Positions 9,495-20,501 of a stretch of DNA of 64,000 nucleotides are shown here, in pieces. The notes under the pieces were generated by a model. It was not told the origin of the DNA. It searched no databases and saw only the letters and a program-made list of their open reading frames with translations. The position numbers and the translations under genes were made by a program. Each line of letters starts with the position of its first letter. Position 1 is the stretch's first letter. Source of the stretch: Jiella mangrovi (GTDB lineage Bacteria; Pseudomonadota; Alphaproteobacteria; Rhizobiales; Rhizobiaceae); the NCBI RefSeq assembly GCF_017815135.1, contig NZ_JAGJCF010000015.1, positions 81,022-145,021 on the forward strand. Direction: 5' to 3'.

Positions 9495-10811
9495 TCAGCC
9501 GTCTGTCACGCCATCGGCAGCGTCGAGTTCGGCGCGCATCCGCGTGACGAGCAGGGTCTCGTCCCATGCGCAATTGTCGTGGGTGAGAAGCTCGCCGACG
9601 GCGATCGGCCGGGTCACGCGGGCATGTTCGGCCAGGCCGAGGGGAAGCGCGCGTTTGCCTCTGGCGTCGCGCCATTCCAGCGCATAGCCGCGATAATCCG
9701 CCATGCCGATCCGGCCGAGGATCTCGCCTTCGCCAAGCGCTCGTTTGGCCACGGCGCCGCACTCTGCGACCGGCCGATCGACCGGGACCATGTCCGGCCG
9801 CCGGTGCATCACCGCGCGCGCCGCCGAAAGCGGCGTCTCGAGGCTCGTCAGATGAAACGGCCGCACGAGAGCGAAGCAGGGGCCGGGACCGACCTTGAGA
9901 TCGGCCATGCGCTCGATCGCGCGCGGGTGACGCGGCTTGACCACGCAAAACACCCCCGGCGCGACGCCCTTGCCGATCGTGTAATCGACGCGTCCTGCTG
10001 CCGATAGAACCCCGCCATCGGCCTCTTCGCACAGGGTCTGGGCGAGATTGTCGAGCGTCGCCTCCGGGCCGTGCATGCCCGGCACGTCGGGGATGAGGCC
10101 GGTGGAATTGGCGATCGCCGTCATCTCGACCATCGTCTTCGAACCGTCGATGAACTCGACGAGCATGCGGGCGTTCATCTCCCGCAAGCGCGCCTCTTCC
10201 TCGTATTCCTCGGGCACGGCGTCATGGCGCAGCGGGTTGTTCTTGCCCTTGCCGGCGGCGATCACATCCATGCCCAGCGACTGGGCGAAGGAAATCAGCT
10301 CCAGCGTCGCGGCCGGTTCGTCGCCGGCCGAGCCGGTGTAGACCGTGCCGGCCGCCTTGGCCCGTCTTGCAAGAAGCCGGCCGACGGTGATGTCCGCCTC
10401 GACGTTCAACATGACGATGTGCTTGCCGTTCTCGATGGCGAGTAGGGCGAGCCGCGTCCCGATCTCGGGGCTGCCGGTCGCATCGACGACGACATCGATC
10501 CGGCCGCTCGCACAAAGCGCGGCGATGTCGTCGGTCACCGCGATCTTACCGGCCTCGATCGCCGCGTCGATCGCAGAAGGCGACGAGGCGACGACGCCAT
10601 GGGCTTCGTCGAAACCGGCCATGGCGATCGCCGCCATCGGCCGCGTCGGCCGGTTGGCCGCGATCGCGCCGACGCGCACCCCGGTCATCAGCGCGGATTG
10701 CACGACGATGTCCGTGCCCATCTGGCCGGCGCCGGCAAGTCCGATCGTCACGGGTCCGTTGCGGTCCGTATAGGCGGCGAGTTCGGCGGCAAAGCCGATG
10801 CGGTCGATCAT
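9495..10811 (-). CDS. COG4091-type NAD(P)-dependent dehydrogenase with SAF domain
   Basis: 438-aa protein of the family often labelled 'predicted homoserine dehydrogenase with C-terminal SAF domain'. The N-terminal Rossmann fold has GLAGAGQMGTD (24-34), followed by VVVDATGSPEIG and a central catalytic region (GDEPAATLELISFAQ, AAGKGKNNPLR). The C-terminal third (about 350-430) is SAF-like (VAKRALGEGEILGRIG, RPIAVGELLTHDN). The family is linked to sugar-acid and branched-carbohydrate metabolism in several Hyphomicrobiales, but the substrate is not readable here. ATG at 10811 is preceded by GGGGGAAG. It is divergent from the small basic protein gene. Confidence 0.85.
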   Translation of the reverse strand: MIDRIGFAAELAAYTDRNGPVTIGLAGAGQMGTDIVVQSALMTGVRVGAIAANRPTRPMAAIAMAGFDEAHGVVASSPSAIDAAIEAGKIAVTDDIAALCASGRIDVVVDATGSPEIGTRLALLAIENGKHIVMLNVEADITVGRLLARRAKAAGTVYTGSAGDEPAATLELISFAQSLGMDVIAAGKGKNNPLRHDAVPEEYEEEARLREMNARMLVEFIDGSKTMVEMTAIANSTGLIPDVPGMHGPEATLDNLAQTLCEEADGGVLSAAGRVDYTIGKGVAPGVFCVVKPRHPRAIERMADLKVGPGPCFALVRPFHLTSLETPLSAARAVMHRRPDMVPVDRPVAECGAVAKRALGEGEILGRIGMADYRGYALEWRDARGKRALPLGLAEHARVTRPIAVGELLTHDNCAWDETLLVTRMRAELDAADGVTDG

Positions 10812-11009
10812 GGTCTAGCTTCCCCCCGGCATCTCGCCGCATTTGAGCCGCGGCAAAGCCGACGCTTCTTCATCAAACGCCGATCTACCGGTTTGGACAG
10901 GGCTTTGTCACCCGCTGGCATGGGACTTGGCGACGCTCGCGAAGGCGTGATGGCCCCTGGCGCTGTTCAAAGTCTGGCCTTTCCACTTTGGAATCGATAC
11001 ATCCGGGCC

Positions 11010-11231
11010 ATGACAAAAGCCCCTTCCGACAAGGCCAAGTCCAGCCGCGAAGCGCGCCTCCAGAAGGCGCTGCGCGCCAATCTCATGCGGCGCAAGGTCC
11101 AGCTGCGTGCTCGCCGCGACGCGGCCACCGACACGCTCGAATCCGACATGTCGAACGAGCGGCAAGGCGAGCCGGCCGAGACGGCGGAGCGGGAGGAGCC
11201 GCCTGGTCAGTTCGCCGAATCAGACCGCTGA
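11010..11231 (+). CDS. Small basic protein upstream of hemA, conserved type
   Basis: 73-aa hydrophilic protein. The first half is very basic (REARLQKALRANLMRRKVQL) and the tail is acidic and Gln/Glu-rich. Similar 60-75 aa proteins beginning with an Arg/Lys-rich KALRANLxRRK block are common in rhizobial genomes; their function is unknown, and the basic helix suggests nucleic-acid or ribosome contact. No membrane segment or metal site is seen. The ribosome binding site is weak. The reading frame is open far upstream, but the conserved part begins at this ATG. Confidence 0.7.
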   Translation: MTKAPSDKAKSSREARLQKALRANLMRRKVQLRARRDAATDTLESDMSNERQGEPAETAEREEPPGQFAESDR

Positions 11232-11500
11232 ACGCCGGTATGTTGGCGGTTTTGTTCAAGGTCGAACTCACCGGCCTGGCTTAGATAAACCGATCACACC
11301 GCCAAGGTGGAGAGCGAAGGGCGCCATGTGGGCCAACGCGGGGGCTGCGCGCATGCGACGGCTGACGAACCGCCGTTTGAAGGTTGAAGCGAAGGACGAC
11401 TGCGGGCGCAGGGTGACGACGACCGCCCTTTGCGACCGATCCGAACCACAGCCCGATGGGGGGCGGAATGTCGGTGTCGACCCGTGAGTGTCAATTCGGG

Positions 11501-11531
11501 TTGTCATCCACCTTGGAATATGTGTCATATA
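11501..11531 (+). promoter_or_regulatory. Possible hemA promoter with ATATG-TGT-CATAT palindrome
   Basis: TTGTCA at 11501-11506 and TCATAT at 11525-11530 are spaced by 18 bp, a plausible sigma-70-like pair. The perfect inverted repeat ATATG-TGT-CATAT (11519-11531) overlaps the -10 and could bind a repressor. No TTGAT-N4-ATCAA Fnr/FixK box was seen. The rest of the 388-bp gap upstream of hemA (11232-11619) shows nothing else. Confidence 0.3.
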
Positions 11532-11619
11532 GATTGGACAGTCGTTGGCGGCCGAGATGGCCAGGGATGTGGACAAGCCGCGTGGGCGGTCTTAGAACCA
11601 TTCCGATCAGGAGTGCACG

Positions 11620-12900
11620 ATGATTGACTACCAGCGCCATTTCGATTCCGCGATCGAGGCTCTTCACGCCGAGCGTCGCTATCGGGTCTTTGCCGATCTG
11701 GAGCGAATTGCCGGCCGCTTTCCGAAGGCGATCTGGCGGCACGAGGGCGACGCGCGCGAAATCACCGTGTGGTGTTCGAACGACTATCTCGGCATGGGCC
11801 AGCATCCAGACGTCATCGGCGCAATGACCGAGACGGCCGGCGTGATGGGCTCGGGGGCGGGCGGCACGCGCAACATCTCCGGCACCAACCACCCGCTGGT
11901 CGAGCTGGAGCTCGAGCTCGCCGACCTGCACGGCAAGGAAGCCGCGCTGGTCTTCACCTCCGGCTTCGTTTCCAACGAGGCCTCGATCTCGACCATCGCC
12001 AAGCTCCTGCCGAACTGCCTAATCCTCTCCGACGAGCTCAACCACGCCTCGATGATCGAGGGCGTCCGGAAGTCCGGCGCCAAGAAGCAGGTGTTCCGCC
12101 ACAACGACCTTGCCCATCTCGAAGAGCTTCTCGCCGCAGCCGAGCCCGACCGGCCGAAGCTGATCGTCTTCGAAAGCGTCTATTCGATGGATGGCGACGT
12201 CGCCCCGATCGGCGCGATCTGCGATCTCGCCGACAAATACAACGCCATGACCTATATCGACGAGGTCCACGCCGTCGGCATGTACGGCCCTCGCGGGGGC
12301 GGCATCTCCGAGCGCGACGGGGTCGCCCACAGGATCGACGTCATCGAGGGAACGCTCGCCAAGGCCTTCGGCGTACTCGGCGGCTATATCACCGGCTCGA
12401 AGGCGCTGATCGACGCGGTTCGCTCCTATGCGCCCGGCTTCATCTTCACCACCGCCCTGCCGCCGGCACTCGCCGCCGCGGCGACCGCCTCGATCCGCCA
12501 TCTCAAGACCAGCCAGGTCGAGCGCGATGCCCAGCAGCGCCAGGCCGCCCAGGCCAAGGCGATCTTCGCTTCCGCCGGCCTGCCGGTGATGACTTCCGAC
12601 ACCCACATCGTGCCGGTTGCCGTCGGCGATCCGGAGCTGTGCAAGAAGGCGAGCGACCGGCTGCTTTCGGAACACGGAATCTATATCCAGCCGATCAACT
12701 ATCCGACCGTGCCGCGCGGGACCGAGCGGCTGCGGATCACGCCGACACCGCTCCATGACGACACGCTGATCGCGACCCTGCGTGACGCACTGGTCGAGAC
12801 CTGGAACGCCCTCGGCATTCCGTTTGCGGCGGAACGCCCGGTCAGCCTTGAACGTTCGGAGAAGGTCACACCGCTGGTCGTTTCCCAGGCCGGCGGCTGA
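11620..12900 (+). CDS. hemA: 5-aminolevulinate synthase
   Basis: PLP enzyme that condenses glycine and succinyl-CoA to 5-aminolevulinate, the first step of C4-pathway heme biosynthesis in alphaproteobacteria. The 426-aa length is slightly above the 400-409 aa of well-studied members. The glycine-rich [16 protein letters not shown] (78-92) and the PLP lysine in [13 protein letters not shown] (Lys248, same number as in Rhodobacter) are intact, as are the PLP-binding YIDEVHAVG (212-220) and the serine-containing [15 protein letters not shown] lies 5-9 bp before the ATG. A cupin gene follows after 50 bp. Confidence 0.97.
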   Translation: MIDYQRHFDSAIEALHAERRYRVFADLERIAGRFPKAIWRHEGDAREITVWCSNDYLGMGQHPDVIGAMTETAGVMGSGAGGTRNISGTNHPLVELELELADLHGKEAALVFTSGFVSNEASISTIAKLLPNCLILSDELNHASMIEGVRKSGAKKQVFRHNDLAHLEELLAAAEPDRPKLIVFESVYSMDGDVAPIGAICDLADKYNAMTYIDEVHAVGMYGPRGGGISERDGVAHRIDVIEGTLAKAFGVLGGYITGSKALIDAVRSYAPGFIFTTALPPALAAAATASIRHLKTSQVERDAQQRQAAQAKAIFASAGLPVMTSDTHIVPVAVGDPELCKKASDRLLSEHGIYIQPINYPTVPRGTERLRITPTPLHDDTLIATLRDALVETWNALGIPFAAERPVSLERSEKVTPLVVSQAGG

Positions 12901-12950
12901 AAGATCCGCGTCGCTTCGAACCGCGGATCCGCCCTGTCGAGGATCCGCCG

Positions 12951-13328
12951 ATGAAAGCCTCCTTCGCCGAACTGATCTCGCGATTGCCGCAACCGGCCAC
13001 GAACGCGTGGCCCGACGGGCGATTCGACGTCGAGGCGATGGCCCATGGCACCATGTCGCTGCAGCTTTTCGCGCCGCGCGGGCTGGATCGCCAGCCCCCC
13101 CACAGCCAGGACGAACTCTATATCATCGCCTCCGGCGACAGCGACTTCGTCCACGAGGGCGAGCGGTTTTCGGCCAAGGTCGGCGACGCGCTGTTCGTCG
13201 CCGCCGGCGAAGAGCATCGCTTCGAAAACATGTCCGACGACTTCACCACCTGGGTGATCTTCTGGGGGCCGGATGGCGGCGAGGCGGAAGCCCCGAACCC
13301 GGACCTCTACGCCTCTGTCGATGCCTGA
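12951..13328 (+). CDS. Cupin-domain protein
   Basis: 125-aa single-domain cupin. Motif 1 is shortened (QDELYIIASGDSDFVHEGE, around residues 43-61) and motif 2 is VGDALFVAAGEEHRFEN (about 68-84); the histidine in motif 2 and the acidic residues could bind a metal. Substrate unknown; small cupins may be isomerases, dioxygenases or sensors. It lies 50 bp after hemA on the same strand with AGGA 8 bp before ATG, so co-transcription with hemA is likely. Confidence 0.8.
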   Translation: MKASFAELISRLPQPATNAWPDGRFDVEAMAHGTMSLQLFAPRGLDRQPPHSQDELYIIASGDSDFVHEGERFSAKVGDALFVAAGEEHRFENMSDDFTTWVIFWGPDGGEAEAPNPDLYASVDA

Positions 13329-13371
13329 CCGGGACGGGCCGTGGCTTTCGCCCCTCGCCAGCGGTAACCGT

Positions 13372-14493
13372 TCATTCGCCCGGCGCGCTGATCGTGTCGC
13401 CGCCGGCGTTCTCGCGCGCCTCGCGGCGCGAAACGCGCTTGGCGAGGAACGGCACCACCATGGCGATGGCGAAAAACCGCACCACGTGATGGGCGGCGAC
13501 ATAGGCGGGATCGATGTCGAACTGGAAGGCGAGCACCGTCAGCGCCTCGAGGGCGCCCGGCGCATAGGCGAGCGCGACGTTGGGCGCCGGCAGGTCGACC
13601 AAGACCACCGCCGCGATCCCGGCCAGCCCCGTGCCGACGAGGGAGAGGGCGAAGCAGCCGAGTGAGGGAACGAGCAGTCTTAAGAATGCGCCGATCTTGA
13701 TGCCGCTCAGTCTCGCGCCGACGATGATGCCGAGAAGAACGAGGCTCGGCAGGGCGAGAAAGGCGGGCAGCGAGACAGAAACGATGTCGGTCGCGTGCAG
13801 GACGGCGCTGCCGATCAGCGCGCCGAGCATCATGCCGCCGGGAATGTTCAGCTTTGCCGCGAGCCAGGCCGTGACGGCGCAGGCCGAGAACATCAGCGCA
13901 TATTCGAAGGCGGAGCCGTCGCCGGACGGCCGGATCGACGAGCCCATGACGTCGCCGCCGCCCTCCAGCGCTCCGAGCAGCGGCACCAGCGCCGCGATCA
14001 GCATCAACAGCCGGATCGACTGGATGATCACCACCCGGCCCATATCGGCCCGGGTCTCGGAGGCCGCAGCGACGACGAAGGACAACGCCCCCGGCAGCGA
14101 GGCGAAAAGCGCCGAGGCGTGATCCCATCGCAGGCCGCGCCTCAGATAGGCGTAGCACAAGACGACGGCGAGAAAGACGCCGACGAACTGGATCAGGAAG
14201 GACAGCGGCCAGAGGGCGATCTGCGATGCCACCTGCGGCGAGACGCCGGAGCCGGCCTGAATGCCGAGGACGAAGAAGGCGAAGGTCTTCAGAAATTCCG
14301 GCGGCCGCGTGTCGAGGCCGGACAGGCTGCAGAGCGTCGCTGCGACGACCGGGCCGAGCAGCCATGCGACGGGGAGCGCGAGAGCGTTGGCGACGACGCC
14401 GCCGACAAGCGCGGCGGCGATGGTGATGGCAAGGTCACGCAGCTGGCGCGGGGCGGCGCCACGTCGGCCCGTCACACCTGATATCCGATCCAT
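13372..14493 (-). CDS. AbrB-family membrane protein (putative regulator/transporter)
   Basis: 373-aa polytopic inner-membrane protein of the AbrB/'ammonia monooxygenase-like' family: two repeats of about 155 residues, each with conserved Gly-rich helices (LALPVAWLLGPVVAATL; GGMMLGALIGSAVL) and SLPGALSFVVAAASE / YAPGALEALTVLAFQFD. E. coli AbrB was named as a regulator of aidB, but the membrane topology suggests transport. Its start overlaps the end of the upstream aminotransferase gene by 22 bp, indicating a two-gene operon; a GTG at 14475 is an alternative start. Confidence 0.82.
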   Translation of the reverse strand: MDRISGVTGRRGAAPRQLRDLAITIAAALVGGVVANALALPVAWLLGPVVAATLCSLSGLDTRPPEFLKTFAFFVLGIQAGSGVSPQVASQIALWPLSFLIQFVGVFLAVVLCYAYLRRGLRWDHASALFASLPGALSFVVAAASETRADMGRVVIIQSIRLLMLIAALVPLLGALEGGGDVMGSSIRPSGDGSAFEYALMFSACAVTAWLAAKLNIPGGMMLGALIGSAVLHATDIVSVSLPAFLALPSLVLLGIIVGARLSGIKIGAFLRLLVPSLGCFALSLVGTGLAGIAAVVLVDLPAPNVALAYAPGALEALTVLAFQFDIDPAYVAAHHVVRFFAIAMVVPFLAKRVSRREARENAGGDTISAPGE

Positions 14494-15641
14494 TCGGCCA
14501 GCCGGTGGGCGGCCGCTTCCACCTCGTCGAGCCGGCGGTGGAAGCAGGCGCGGAAGAACGGCGCGCCCTGCGGCCCGAAGGCCGTGCCGGGTGCGACTGC
14601 GACCTTCGCCTCATCGACGATGCGAAACGCCGCGGCCCGGGTATCGGTGACGCCGTCGATCTTGAAGAAGGCGTAGAAGGCCCCGTCGGGCGGCGACAGC
14701 TCGACCTTGTTGGTCGCCGTCAGGATGTCGCAGAAGATGTCGCGGGCGGTCTCGGCCCGGGCGATCTGGTTCTCGACGAATTCCTCGCCCTGGGTGAGGG
14801 CGGCGATGGCGCCGCGCTGCATGAAGGCGGCGACGCCCGAGGTCGAATACTGGATGAGGTTCTCGACGATCTGGCCGAGCGCCGGGCTCGTCTCGATCCA
14901 GCCGACGCGCCAGCCGGTCATCGCCCAGTTCTTGGAGAAGGAATTGATGAAGATGATCGCGTCATGGGCCGCCATCACGTCGTGAAACGAGGGCGCGCGC
15001 AGGCCGTCATAGTAGAAGCGCGCATAGATCTCGTCGGCGATGATGACGACGCCGGCCTCGCGCGCGATCTTCAGGATTCCAGCCAGCGTCTCCTGGTCGG
15101 CGGTCCAGCCGGTCGGGTTAGACGGCGTGTTGACGAAGAGCGCCTTGGTGTTTGGACCGATGGCGCTCTTCAGCTTGTCGAGATCGAGGTGCCAGCGCCC
15201 TTCGGCGAAATCGAGGCTCACCTCCCGCCGGCTGGCGCCGAGCAGCCCGGCCGCCGCCTCGAAATTCGGCCAGACCGGGCCGATATAGACGACCTCGTCC
15301 CCCGCCCCGGCCAGCGCCATCAGCGCCAGCTGGATCGCATGCATGCCCGATCCGGTGACGAAGAAGCGGTCCGATTCGAGATTTTGGCCGTAAAGCCGGC
15401 TCGAATACTTGGCCAGCGCCTCGCGCAGCTCCGGCAGCCCGCGCTGCCAGGTGTAGAAGGTCTCGCCCTCGGCGAGGCTGTGAGCGGCGGCATCGGCGAT
15501 GAACTTCGGCGTCGAAAGATCGCCCTCGCCGGCCCACATGGGGATGAGCCCCTCCTTGCCGCGAGCATGATTGACGACGGCAACAATGCCGCTTTCAGGC
15601 GCCTCCACGGCTTCGCGGCGCAGGCGGGTGAGATCGAGCAT
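14472..15641 (-). CDS. Pyridoxal-phosphate aminotransferase, class I/II
   Basis: 389-aa fold-type I PLP enzyme of the aspartate aminotransferase superfamily. Seen: substrate and PLP contacts NTPSNPTG (171-178), DEIYARFYYDG (203-213), the Schiff-base lysine in NSFSKNWAMTGWRVGW (Lys237), and a C-terminal Arg-rich small domain. The N-terminal IPMWAGEGDLSTPKFI is that of the AspC-like subgroup common in rhizobia. Amino-acid specificity cannot be set from sequence. It is translationally coupled to the AbrB-type gene by overlap. Confidence 0.9.
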   Translation of the reverse strand: MLDLTRLRREAVEAPESGIVAVVNHARGKEGLIPMWAGEGDLSTPKFIADAAAHSLAEGETFYTWQRGLPELREALAKYSSRLYGQNLESDRFFVTGSGMHAIQLALMALAGAGDEVVYIGPVWPNFEAAAGLLGASRREVSLDFAEGRWHLDLDKLKSAIGPNTKALFVNTPSNPTGWTADQETLAGILKIAREAGVVIIADEIYARFYYDGLRAPSFHDVMAAHDAIIFINSFSKNWAMTGWRVGWIETSPALGQIVENLIQYSTSGVAAFMQRGAIAALTQGEEFVENQIARAETARDIFCDILTATNKVELSPPDGAFYAFFKIDGVTDTRAAAFRIVDEAKVAVAPGTAFGPQGAPFFRACFHRRLDEVEAAAHRLAEWIGYQV

Positions 15642-15975
15642 GGGGTGGGGCTTTCAGGTGTCGGGTGTTCCGCGCCGTGCGACCAAGTCAAACCCAGGTC
15701 GCCGCGCTGATGATTTCATTGGGGCATAGCATTCCGATCACCGGCGGAAAAGCGGCGATGCTGCGGCGCGAGAGGTTGTGATCGCCTCCGCCGGAGCTTT
15801 TCTGCGACCGGACTTCTTCGGCTCGTCACGGTGGGTCTGGGGAATTTTGCTCTCCCGCAAGCGGTTCGCTGGCCGAGTACGACTGTCTCGGTTGCGCAAG
15901 ATCAACTCGGAGAAGCGCTCGTTTCTTTCGCATCCGCCAATCTCATCGCCGGTATGCTCTCATTTCCGGTGCCGC
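15642..15975. other. Intergenic gap, no gene seen
   Basis: Between the aminotransferase start and the pnp terminator. No open frame here has a credible ribosome binding site or recognisable protein, and no strong repeat was seen. It probably holds the aminotransferase promoter, but no clear boxes stand out. Confidence 0.5.
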
Positions 15976-16012
15976 AAAACGAAAACGCGCCCGGGTTTCC
16001 CCGAGCGCGCGC
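15976..16012 (-). terminator. Rho-independent terminator of pnp
   Basis: On the minus strand, 45-80 bases after the pnp stop, CGCGCTCGGG and CCCGGGCGCG form a 10-bp stem (one G-T pair) with a GAAA-type loop, followed by TTTTCGTTTT. A further small hairpin (GAGGC-TTTC-GCCTC) sits between stop and terminator. Confidence 0.8.
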
Positions 16013-16055
16013 ATTATGTCCGTTGAGGCTTTCGCCTCGAAAAGCGCCGTGAGGC

Positions 16056-18188
<2,133 letters not shown>

Positions 18189-18426
18189 TCGGTTTGCCTT
18201 TCGTCCCCGCAATTCGCCGCCATTGGCGGCCATGCGGGTCGTTTCACGTTTGTCGTTTTTCAAAACGCGCCACGGGCAAGACGGCGGGAGGCTTCGCACG
18301 GCGCCCGGCATTCGGGCGCCCGGCCATCGTCTGGCCCTCCGGAAGCATCCGGCAATCCTGCCCCGTGACCGTTTGGCGGTCCGAAGCCCTGCCGTGTCCG
18401 GCACTGAAGCTTCGGGGTCAGGTGCG

Positions 18427-18488
18427 GCCGCTTTCGCTGCGGCCGGGATCAAAGCGGGATGAGGGTCGCCCCTCTTCGGTATCCCGCT
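18427..18488 (-). promoter_or_regulatory. pnp mRNA leader hairpins (possible autoregulatory element)
   Basis: Two stems lie 240-300 bases upstream of the pnp start on the transcribed strand: AGCGGGAT/ATCCCGCT enclosing GAGGG/CCCTC (18453-18488), and GGCCGC/GCGGCC around AGCGAAA (near 18427-18445). In E. coli the pnp leader hairpin is cut by RNase III and then opened by PNPase, giving autoregulation. That these stems do the same here is inference. Confidence 0.35.
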
Positions 18489-18552
18489 CCATCGTTGTCA
18501 GGCGCATGATCAGCCGGGAATCTCGGCTTTCGCCTTTCGGGATCATGCTGTG

Positions 18553-18600
18553 AAAAACCGGCGGGCCTTCGTCGCCTTGCGGCCGAGGGCCCGCCGAAGG
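18553..18600 (-). terminator. Rho-independent terminator of rpsO
   Basis: Starting about 6 bases after the rpsO stop on the minus strand: CGGCGGGCC pairs with GGCCCGCCG around a loop of about 20 bases, followed by TTTTT. A strong stem plus U-tract that separates rpsO from pnp; readthrough probably adjusts pnp expression. Confidence 0.85.
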
Positions 18601-18605
18601 ATCGG

Positions 18606-18875
18606 TCAGCGACGCAGGCCGAGGCGCTGGATCAGCGTCTGGTAGCGGCTTTCCTCGCGCGACTTCAGATAGTCGAGAAGGCGCCGGCGCTGCGAGACCA
18701 TCTTCAAGAGGCCGCGGCGCGAGTGGTTGTCCTTCTTGTGGGACTTGAAGTGTTCGGTCAGGTTGTTGATCCGTTCGGTGAGGATCGCAACCTGCACTTC
18801 GGGCGAACCGGTGTCGCCCTCTTTCGTCGCATATTCAGTCAGGAGCGCGGATTTGCGCTCTGCGGTGATCGACAT
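18606..18875 (-). CDS. rpsO: 30S ribosomal protein S15
   Basis: 89-aa S15, a primary 16S rRNA binder in the 30S platform. The standard length and the sequence are diagnostic: [20 protein letters not shown] at the start, [20 protein letters not shown] in the middle, [12 protein letters not shown] at the end. The start is the ATG at 18875; the frame stays open to 19007 but those residues are not S15-like. Upstream lies a sulfotransferase-like gene rather than truB, which usually precedes rpsO in this group. Confidence 0.98.
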   Translation of the reverse strand: MSITAERKSALLTEYATKEGDTGSPEVQVAILTERINNLTEHFKSHKKDNHSRRGLLKMVSQRRRLLDYLKSREESRYQTLIQRLGLRR

Positions 18876-19141
18876 CGCGATACCCTTTCTTTTGGTTTTC
18901 GTGGGGTCGTGACGCCCTTTGCCGGGATGTCGTCCAGCACGGGCCGTGAGTGCGTTCGTCCGCAAAGCGGCGATCGCTGGCCGCGATATAACGGATTGCG
19001 CGCACAATTGCTAGCCGGGTGGCGCCGGCCGGGGTTGACCCGTCATCAGCGATCTGCCGACCGGGATGGGGCCGTCGTCAGAGCGTCGATGGAACGCCGC
19101 CTTGGCGATATTCGCTCCGCCCGCAGGCGCGCCGTCGGCGG

Positions 19142-19765
19142 TCAGCCGGCGACATAGTCGGGCTTCTTGTAGGATCCCGGCGCGAGGAAGGCCTTCAGCG
19201 ATTCTTGTCCCCTTGCGTCGGGATAGGGCAGGTCCACGAATTCGGCGATATCCGCCACGGCCTGCAGGGGCTCGCGCACGATGCGTTCGTAGCTCAGGAG
19301 CAGAACCGGCCGCGCCAGATACATCGCCAGCATGAAATTGCGATGCTGCAGGTTCATCGTTCCGGCAAGGCTCGGCCTTGGATCGGCCCCCTTCAGGAGA
19401 CGCACGAAATTCGTCTCTGAGGCGACGGGGTCCCGGAACACGATGATCAGATAAGGGTTGCGCAGCTTCGGCATGAGCGCATCGAGATACAAGGCCGCAT
19501 GGGGGTCCTTCCAACCCCAGACCGGATGAGATGCGTTGCGGCTGTCGACCGCCTTCAGCCGCGTCGTGTTCGGCTGACCGATGAAGTCGGGGTCCTCGTA
19601 AGTGTCCGGCAGGTTGCTCCCCATGAAGACACCGAGCCTCTGCAGCGTTCCCCCCACCGCGCTGGTTCCGCCGCGCGCCGTGCCGAGACAGATGACCGTC
19701 CTTTCCGCGGGCGTGGCGCTTTCACGGTGCCATGAGACGGAGGTCGACTTCGGTTGCTGCGACAT
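19142..19765 (-). CDS. Sulfotransferase-like P-loop protein
   Basis: 207-aa protein with the PAPS-binding signature of sulfotransferases: 5'-phosphosulfate loop LGTARGGTSAVGGTL (27-41) and 3'-phosphate motif NPYLIIVFRDPVAS (about 102-115), followed by LLSYERIVREP. The GWKDPHAALYLDALM segment is typical of bacterial sulfotransferase-like proteins acting on polysaccharide or lipid. It has a good GAGGAG site and no signal peptide, so it would act in the cytoplasm on a glycan, lipid or small molecule. It sits where truB is normally found upstream of rpsO, with 266 bp between. Confidence 0.8.
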   Translation of the reverse strand: MSQQPKSTSVSWHRESATPAERTVICLGTARGGTSAVGGTLQRLGVFMGSNLPDTYEDPDFIGQPNTTRLKAVDSRNASHPVWGWKDPHAALYLDALMPKLRNPYLIIVFRDPVASETNFVRLLKGADPRPSLAGTMNLQHRNFMLAMYLARPVLLLSYERIVREPLQAVADIAEFVDLPYPDARGQESLKAFLAPGSYKKPDYVAG

Positions 19766-20102
19766 GGGCTCTCCTCACTGGGTCTGCTCGCCCGGATCGT
19801 GAAACAAAAACCTTAAATGGACAAGAGAAATAAAACGATCTGTGCGTGTAAATTGATGCAGGCCGATGCTCCCGCCGGTCTGTCGCAGAGACCGCGACAA
19901 GCCTCGGCGACCCGAACGGCCTTACCTTTTCCGCGACGCCGGTCTCTCCTTGATCCGGCCGGCCACGACAGCCCCGAAGCGTACTTTGAGAAAGCCGGGG
20001 TGGCGTGACGCGGCACCGACGCTGCTCGTTGCCGAACGGCGCCGGTGCCTTGCCGCGGATCGGTCGCCCCCGCCGATCACGCAGTAAAAGGGACAGCGGG
20101 TG
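19766..20102. other. Intergenic gap, no gene seen
   Basis: Between the sulfotransferase start and the first DUF2147 stop. Short overlapping frames exist on both strands but none has a ribosome binding site plus a recognisable sequence. A purine-rich A/T stretch near 19800-19850 may hold the sulfotransferase promoter. Confidence 0.45.
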
Positions 20103-20450
20103 CTATTTCCGCGTCCAGGTCTGCGACTTGCAGAAGATCTTCAGTGCGCAGCCGGTCAGCTTCATGGAGTTGCCGCTGACCTGGGCGCTGCCCTCATAGG
20201 TCTTGCCGTTGGACGGATCGGTGATCCGCCCGGTGTAGCTCGCGCCCGAACCGCTCATCTGGCCGATCCGCTTGCCCTTGTGCTGGCCGGTCATGATCGT
20301 CGTGCAATAGGCATTGCCGCAAGGCGCGATCTTGGCGGTTTCGCCGCTTGACGTCCGCCAGTTCCCGACGATCGGAGCGGAGGCGGCGAATGCACTGGAG
20401 ACGCAGGCCGTCAGTGCGCCTGCGGTGATGAATGCCAGAAGTGTTTTCAA
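20103..20450 (-). CDS. DUF2147 secreted protein, copy 1 (TTG start)
   Basis: 115-aa exported protein of the DUF2147 family, function unknown. The N-terminus is a signal peptide with a hydrophobic core (LLAFITAGALTACVSSAFA) and probable cleavage after AFA; a Cys in the core makes a lipoprotein possible but the lipobox is poor. The mature part has VGNWRTSSGETAKIAPCG, GRITDPSNGKTYEG and paired cysteines. I place the start at TTG 20450 because GGGGAGG lies 9 bp upstream; no ATG or GTG is as well placed. It is about 47% identical by eye to the next gene. Confidence 0.8.
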   Translation of the reverse strand: MKTLLAFITAGALTACVSSAFAASAPIVGNWRTSSGETAKIAPCGNAYCTTIMTGQHKGKRIGQMSGSGASYTGRITDPSNGKTYEGSAQVSGNSMKLTGCALKIFCKSQTWTRK

Positions 20451-20501
20451 GACGGTTTCCTCCCCGGTTCGACGGCGCCATGCTTCATGGGTTTTTACGC
20501 C

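Noticed and set aside
18189..18452. N-terminal extension of pnp
   Set aside because: Family N-terminus MFKSHK starts at 18188; the 88 added codons have no PNPase similarity and overlap leader hairpins.
19011..19514. 167-codon frame overlapping the sulfotransferase gene
   Set aside because: Arg/Pro-rich shadow of the sulfotransferase in another frame; the latter has PAPS motifs and a good ribosome binding site.
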